The notes beneath the pieces were generated by a model. The model was not told the DNA's origin. It saw only the letters and a list, made by a program, of their open reading frames with translations, and ran no database searches. DNA of 10,760 nucleotides from Ettlia oleoabundans (lineage: Eukaryota; Chlorophyta; Chlorophyceae; Chlamydomonadales), in the NCBI GenBank assembly GCA_019693395.1, contig JAAMXP010002126.1, positions 4,524 through 15,283 of the forward strand. Direction: 5' to 3'. Within the stretch, counting starts at the first letter, position 1, and each line of letters begins with the position of its first letter. Positions 7,155 through 10,760 of this stretch are shown one piece after another. Both the position numbers and the translations under genes were made by a program.

Positions 7155-8232
7155 ATGCGCCTGCGTCCGGCTGTCGTTGCCCGATTAACGCTGCATTTAG
7201 AGCAATGCTGGACCCAAGCTGAACAAACAACGCCTGTTTCACATCACGGCCGGCATGGTAGCTCCAGCCTGCGCAGCACCTTCAAGCTGCTGCCCACTGC
7301 CTGCAGGCCGAACTCCTCTGCAGCTACAGTGGCGAGCGCAGGCAACGACAGCGCCCAACACTTGATTGCTGTGGATCAAGCCCTCGCGTGCATTTTGCGG
7401 TGAGGAATTGCTTCTCATATTGGGAGCTTCCCAACGCTGCTGTCGTTGAACATTGTCGTTTTGTTCGTGTCTTTTATGTCGCAACCCACATTTGCAGGCT
7501 TGACAACTCTGGATTTGTCGTAAATGATGTCCGATTTGATGGTGGCATCGTGGTGGCTGGTAGGTGAAGTTTCAGCCCATCCCCAAAGACTATTCACATA
7601 CATACACGAACTGTACGAGTCTTACCTTTTGCCTAGTTGCTTGCCCGCCTGCCTCATGCATCAGTAATGCAGTTGCCTTCCTCGAATGGCTGATCTGTTC
7701 AGGGAACATGTTTGCGCTTTGGAAAGCCCGTCAGCCTGCCGACATTACATCTAACAGCCTGGCATTGCTGCGGTTGTTGCAACCAACACCAGGTTAGTGG
7801 GGAGTTAGGTTTGGAGCGCAGGCGAGTGGTGCCAGGTTTCAGTGCACGGCAGGGGCATTTCCGCGGATCAGGCTGTTATGTTTGTCGAGGATGCAGACCT
7901 GATTGTGCTTGGATGTGGAAGCGCCCTGCATCAAGTGCCATTTAGCCTGACGCGCCAGTTACACAGGCTTGGCATTCGAATTGATGCAATGGACACGGTG
8001 TGTGCTGCCACTCACATGCTGTTATGCTCAAAATTTGCTTTGCATGCATCAAGCTCACAAGTACGAGGGCATACTTTGGTTCCTTGCAAAGTTTATGCCA
8101 TTCGTCAACTGTGCCCGTTGCACAAAAAATCTTACAACGCAGGCAAGTGCTGCGGCAACCTTTAACATTTTGAATCAGGAAGGACGCAAGGTGGTCGGTG
8201 TGATGTTGCCACAAGGGTCGACAAGAGGATGA
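7155..8232 (+). CDS. NDUFAF3: NDUFAF3/Mth938-domain protein, probable mitochondrial complex I assembly factor (5 exons)
   Basis: Exons 7155-7399, 7498-7559, 7703-7792, 7897-7997 and 8143-8232 join in phase to 195 codons and a TGA; human NDUFAF3 is about 184 residues. Donors are GTGAGG, GTAGGT, GTTAGT and GTGTGT, and every acceptor ends in AG. The Mth938/DUF498 fold covers about residues 83-190. Visible signatures are NSGFVVNDVRFDG, a Trp (FALWKA) followed by DITSNSLALLRLL, the strand and glycine turn DLIVLGCG (133-140), and IDAMDT running across the last junction into ATFNILNQEGRKV. NDUFAF3 acts with NDUFAF4 in early assembly of respiratory complex I. The first 80 residues start MRLRPAVVAR and are rich in Arg, Ser and Ala, as expected of a mitochondrial presequence. 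The ATG is the first after an in-frame TGA near 7111. No clear promoter motif was identified. Other Mth938-domain proteins (AAMDC-like) are the main alternative. Confidence 0.9.
7843..7896 (+). other. NDUFAF3: Optional in-frame extension of exon 4 (alternative acceptor)
   Basis: A second acceptor, GGTTTCAG, ends at 7842, 54 nt before the preferred acceptor GGATGCAG at 7896. Both fit the phase of the preceding donor, and the extra 54 nt contain no stop, so use of the upstream site would insert 18 residues before the DLIVLGCG strand. Homologues as I recall them run straight from a PxP motif into this strand, which favours the downstream site. By polypyrimidine content the upstream site looks at least as good. 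Confidence 0.5.
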
Positions 8233-8543
8233 TGAACGCATGAAGTCGCTGTGGTTGGTGAAGATGGCGAACGCAAAAGGTTGCACATTTTGTAGCAGGA
8301 AAAGAGGTTGTGGTGCCTCCGGAACCTTTGGCGATCATTTTCCAATTTCTGCTATTCAAGCTATCGGCAGGGTATTTCCCATTATCACTGCGTGTTGGCC
8401 CAATGTTACCACTGCCTGCTTCTGGGACGCTCCATGAAGCTCCTTGTGCCTGGAGTAGGTGGTGGTAGCAACGGGCAGCGCTAACTGGCCCGGTGGGGAC
8501 GGTGGCGGTCACCTACCCTTGTCCATCTGAGCCCCACCCGTTT
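8233..8543 (+). other. Probable 3' untranslated region or spacer
   Basis: No credible gene is seen. Downstream of the NDUFAF3-like stop, the first TGTAA motif, the usual poly(A) signal type of chlorophyte algae, is at 8710-8714 inside the tandem duplication. The transcript may therefore extend through this stretch. A minus-strand open frame crossing it (8162-8512) overlaps the last coding exon and has no recognisable content. Confidence 0.4.
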
Positions 8544-8682
8544 CTTAACAACCTTCCCGCCCCTACCGACACCCACACACCTTTGCCCACGCCCATCCAT
8601 GGTACTCAATCCTAACTGATCCTATTTGGTAGAGCAGTGGTTGGCGCATTCATTCATTCATTCATGTCTGATTGTACCTCCC

Positions 8683-8702
8683 CGCCAGCGGGTATCCTGG
8701 CG
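8683..8702. other. Hairpin in tandem copy 1
   Basis: The 6-bp stem CGCCAG/CTGGCG closes the 8-base loop CGGGTATC. The flanking bases do not pair in this copy. Confidence 0.6.
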
Positions 8703-8880
8703 CAGACTCTGTAACATCCCTCAGTCAGTGTTGGCCTAATTGGGCTTAACAACCTTCCCGTCCCTACCGACACCCACACACCTTTGCCCACGCCCATTCA
8801 TCGTACTCAATCCTAAATAATCCCATATATGGTAGAGCAGTGGTTGGTGCATTCATTCATTCATGTCTGATTGTACCTCC

Positions 8881-8902
8881 GCGCCAGCGGGTATCCTGGC
8901 GC
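8881..8902. other. Hairpin in tandem copy 2
   Basis: The loop is the same as in copy 1, but a C-to-G change extends the stem to 7 bp (GCGCCAG/CTGGCGC). A TGTAA follows at 8909-8913. Confidence 0.6.
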
Positions 8903-8945
8903 AGACTCTGTAACATCCCTCAGTCAGTGTTGGCCTACTTGGGCT

Positions 8946-10760
8946 GTTTCGGCTAGTGTAGGACTGCTATCCTACAACACATATTGTTCAGGCCAGAGAG
9001 CATTGTTTGTGTTTGCGCTTTCGCTTCAGTGCTGTAAAGGAGGCTAAATAAGTGCACACATCAAAAGATCTTCTTCAAAGGGAGTTTGCTGCTAGGTGGA
9101 CCACCACTACCAAGGGGACCAGTGTTTGCAGCCGAGCCGCAGGAGAGATTGCCAACTGTATGCTATTCTTCTCTGCTGTTATGGAGCAGCTGCTGTTTAC
9201 TGTCCACCTCTGCTCCACACTGTAAAATCATCACACAAGCAGGTAGGCATGCACTTCTTCAACAACTGCAACATTTTTTCTTGGTGCTGGCTGCAGATTC
9301 AACCAGTTGGCACACCAGCATTTTGCACGGTACCAGCGCTACGAATCTCCAGCTCCGCGAGTTCCACATGATGGTGCACTACGCTGCCAGTCTACGAAAG
9401 TGGGTGGTACGCGACCGGATTCAAATGCTTGGGAGCACCGCTACCTCTTTGATAGCAAGAATCCATGGCGTCGCAGCAACAAGCATTCTGCAACCTTCAT
9501 TGATTAGCTCGGTTGCTGCATCGCAATATACAGGTTGATATGCTGAACTGCAGCAACTGCTGCTCACCCTGCGCTTCCCATGAGAATGAGAGGGCATTAT
9601 TTAGAATTTTTGCAGTGAGCCACCTAAATGCATTTTCCTTTTCGTTCCTCCCTTCTTGTCGTTCTCCCTACTGCCTTCCTCCATTTATGCCTCCCTACTT
9701 GCCTCGCTGCCTCCCTCCCTCCCATCACCCCACCCACCACCCCACTTCGGAGATGGTTCGCAATGTAAGCCGTCGCGACACAGGTCGCCAGCTACTTGTG
9801 CAACATGGGTGGCAGGGGAGTCGTGCAGTGTGCTGAGATGGCCCGGCTAACACTGTGCCAAAGTCCTGCACCACCTGTGTCTACACCGATTTCAAAGTTG
9901 GCACAGGGATAGGAGCCGCTGCAGCCGACACACCAACCTGCTTGCAACCTAGAACACAGACTGAACGCCTCCCAGGGTCGGCAGGTAAGCAAGTGCATTT
10001 TGTGACTTAGTGCCACCTGATGCTCAATCTCTGGCGGCTCTGGTGCAGCTTTTCAGTAGGAGGCAGAGTTTAAAACAAACAGTCAGAGCTGGTGGGCAAC
10101 TTTGAGCGTGCTCTGCGCTGCTACTTGACGCCTGACTCAGACTGCATGCTGCTGTCCCAACTGGAGCATGCTGAAGCTTGCAAGGTCACGGGATACGATG
10201 GCTTGCACACTGTGTGTGGCATCTACCAGTTCACTGCCAGGTCACTCGCTGCACAGCAGAGCTTGTTGCAGCTGTTCTTGAGTGGAAAGTGTTCGGCCTC
10301 TGCTTGCCGGCAGCGCTTGATATCCAGGACACCATTATTTCGCTGCACAGGTGCACCACCATTTACGGCCTGGCCATCTACACTGGCGGGCGCGCGGACA
10401 CCAAGGCAGCTCACGCCCGCTTCATTTGCTACAGTAGTACTACCACAAGGGGGAAGTCTGTTGCTTCAAATGAATGGATGGCGAGCTGCACGATTGTACC
10501 TTCATTGCAAGGTACACTGATGCTGGTGAGGCATCCTTTCCATACCACGAATCCACCATACTGCAGTGTGAGATGCTGCAGGCGCCGGCAGGCGGTGGTT
10601 CAACCCTACAGCCTCATACAATTGCTGGCATCGACTGCATGGTGCTGATCCAGCAGGACATGAGCCAAAAAGGCACCCCTGATTCTTCTTCAATTGAGTA
10701 TATCAGTGCCCCTTGATGTACCACACAACTTGGTTCTTTGATTCTTGATGGGGCTGGGGG
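8946..10760 (+). other. Unassigned region with plus-strand exon-like blocks
   Basis: No family could be assigned. The longest open frame, 9086-9538, has no stop for 150 codons and ends at a possible donor (CAG before GTTGATATG at 9533). A second frame over 9307-9507 is equally plausible by composition. A block at about 9837-9984 ends exactly at GCAG before GTAAGC, a strong donor. The frame opened by an acceptor at 10086 would continue it in phase through ELVGNFERALRCY to a CCAG before GTCACT at 10240. Later frames at 10178-10648 and 10474-10716 overlap each other. These look like pieces of one spliced gene, but I could not connect them throughout. Confidence 0.35.
9634..9750. repeat. Pyrimidine-rich low-complexity tract
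   Basis: The plus strand is dominated by C and T with repeated CCTCC and CTCCCTCCCTCCC and a final run of CCCACC. It is likely intronic or intergenic, and open frames through it translate to Pro/Ser/Leu-rich low complexity. Confidence 0.75.

Larger units (their letters stand above)
8544..8945. repeat. Tandem duplication of a unit of about 200 bp
   Basis: Copy 1 runs 8544-8744 and copy 2 runs 8745 to about 8945. They are nearly identical, with a handful of substitutions. The length difference comes from one fewer CATT unit in copy 2 (four units at 8647-8662, three at 8850-8861) and a 2-bp gain beside GGTAGAGC. Each copy contains a CGCCAG...CTGGCG hairpin, a TGTAA, and TGGTAGAGCAGTGG, which looks like a tRNA D-arm/A-box (8627-8640 in copy 1). 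No matching B-box was seen, so a tRNA-derived SINE is only a possibility. High identity implies a recent event. Confidence 0.92.

Noticed and set aside
7942..8286. Minus-strand open frame over the end of the NDUFAF3-like gene
   Set aside because: Antisense to exon 5 and to the intron before it, with no recognisable content.
8627..8640. Possible tRNA gene from the D-arm-like TGGTAGAGCAGTGG
   Set aside because: No acceptor stem, anticodon arm or TPsiC arm (B-box) could be built around it in either copy.
1..10760. CRISPR array, insertion sequence, rRNA or operon structure
   Set aside because: No regularly spaced repeats with unique spacers, no transposase or rRNA sequence and no prokaryotic gene arrangement. 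Spliced eukaryotic genes are present instead.

Overview
The window reads as nuclear DNA of an intron-rich eukaryote, most likely a green alga. The grounds are two genes that can be rebuilt exon by exon with GT...AG introns of about 80-380 nt in compatible phase. The protein sequences, compared from memory, look closest to plant and algal versions, and TGTAA motifs of the type used as poly(A) signals in chlorophytes occur downstream of the second gene. The species cannot be named from sequence alone. Nothing looks bacterial, viral or organellar.

Layout. (1) 33-3694, minus strand: the first twelve coding exons, about 620 codons, of a TRA1/TRRAP homologue, the very large pseudokinase scaffold of SAGA and NuA4-type histone acetyltransferase complexes. 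The gene runs off the left edge. (2) 3695-5885: a 2.2 kb stretch, much of it GC-rich, with diverged tandem repeats and short direct repeats but no gene I can defend. Its many long open frames on both strands are probably caused by base composition. (3) 5893-6262, minus strand: a candidate start exon plus one further block. Both are Ser/Gly/Thr-Pro-rich and recall the disordered N-terminus of the replicative helicase subunit MCM4, but none of the helicase body follows. (4) 6263-7154: intergenic, with a 69-bp near-perfect inverted repeat around 284 bp, 16-bp palindromes at the arm bases, and 13-bp tandem units. (5) 7155-8232, plus strand: a complete five-exon gene for an NDUFAF3/Mth938-domain protein of 195 residues, a probable mitochondrial complex I assembly factor. 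(6) 8544-8945: a roughly 200-bp segment duplicated in tandem. (7) 8946-10760: open-frame blocks with splice-like borders on the plus strand, not assigned to any family.

TRA1 and the NDUFAF3-like gene are transcribed divergently, with about 3.5 kb between their start codons. They have no known shared pathway: one is a chromatin co-activator scaffold, the other a mitochondrial assembly factor. The best supported results are the two spliced gene models. The most open questions are the truncated MCM4-like segment, the inverted-repeat element, the two in-frame acceptors in the NDUFAF3-like gene and the unassigned right end. I found no convincing evidence of a new biological system.
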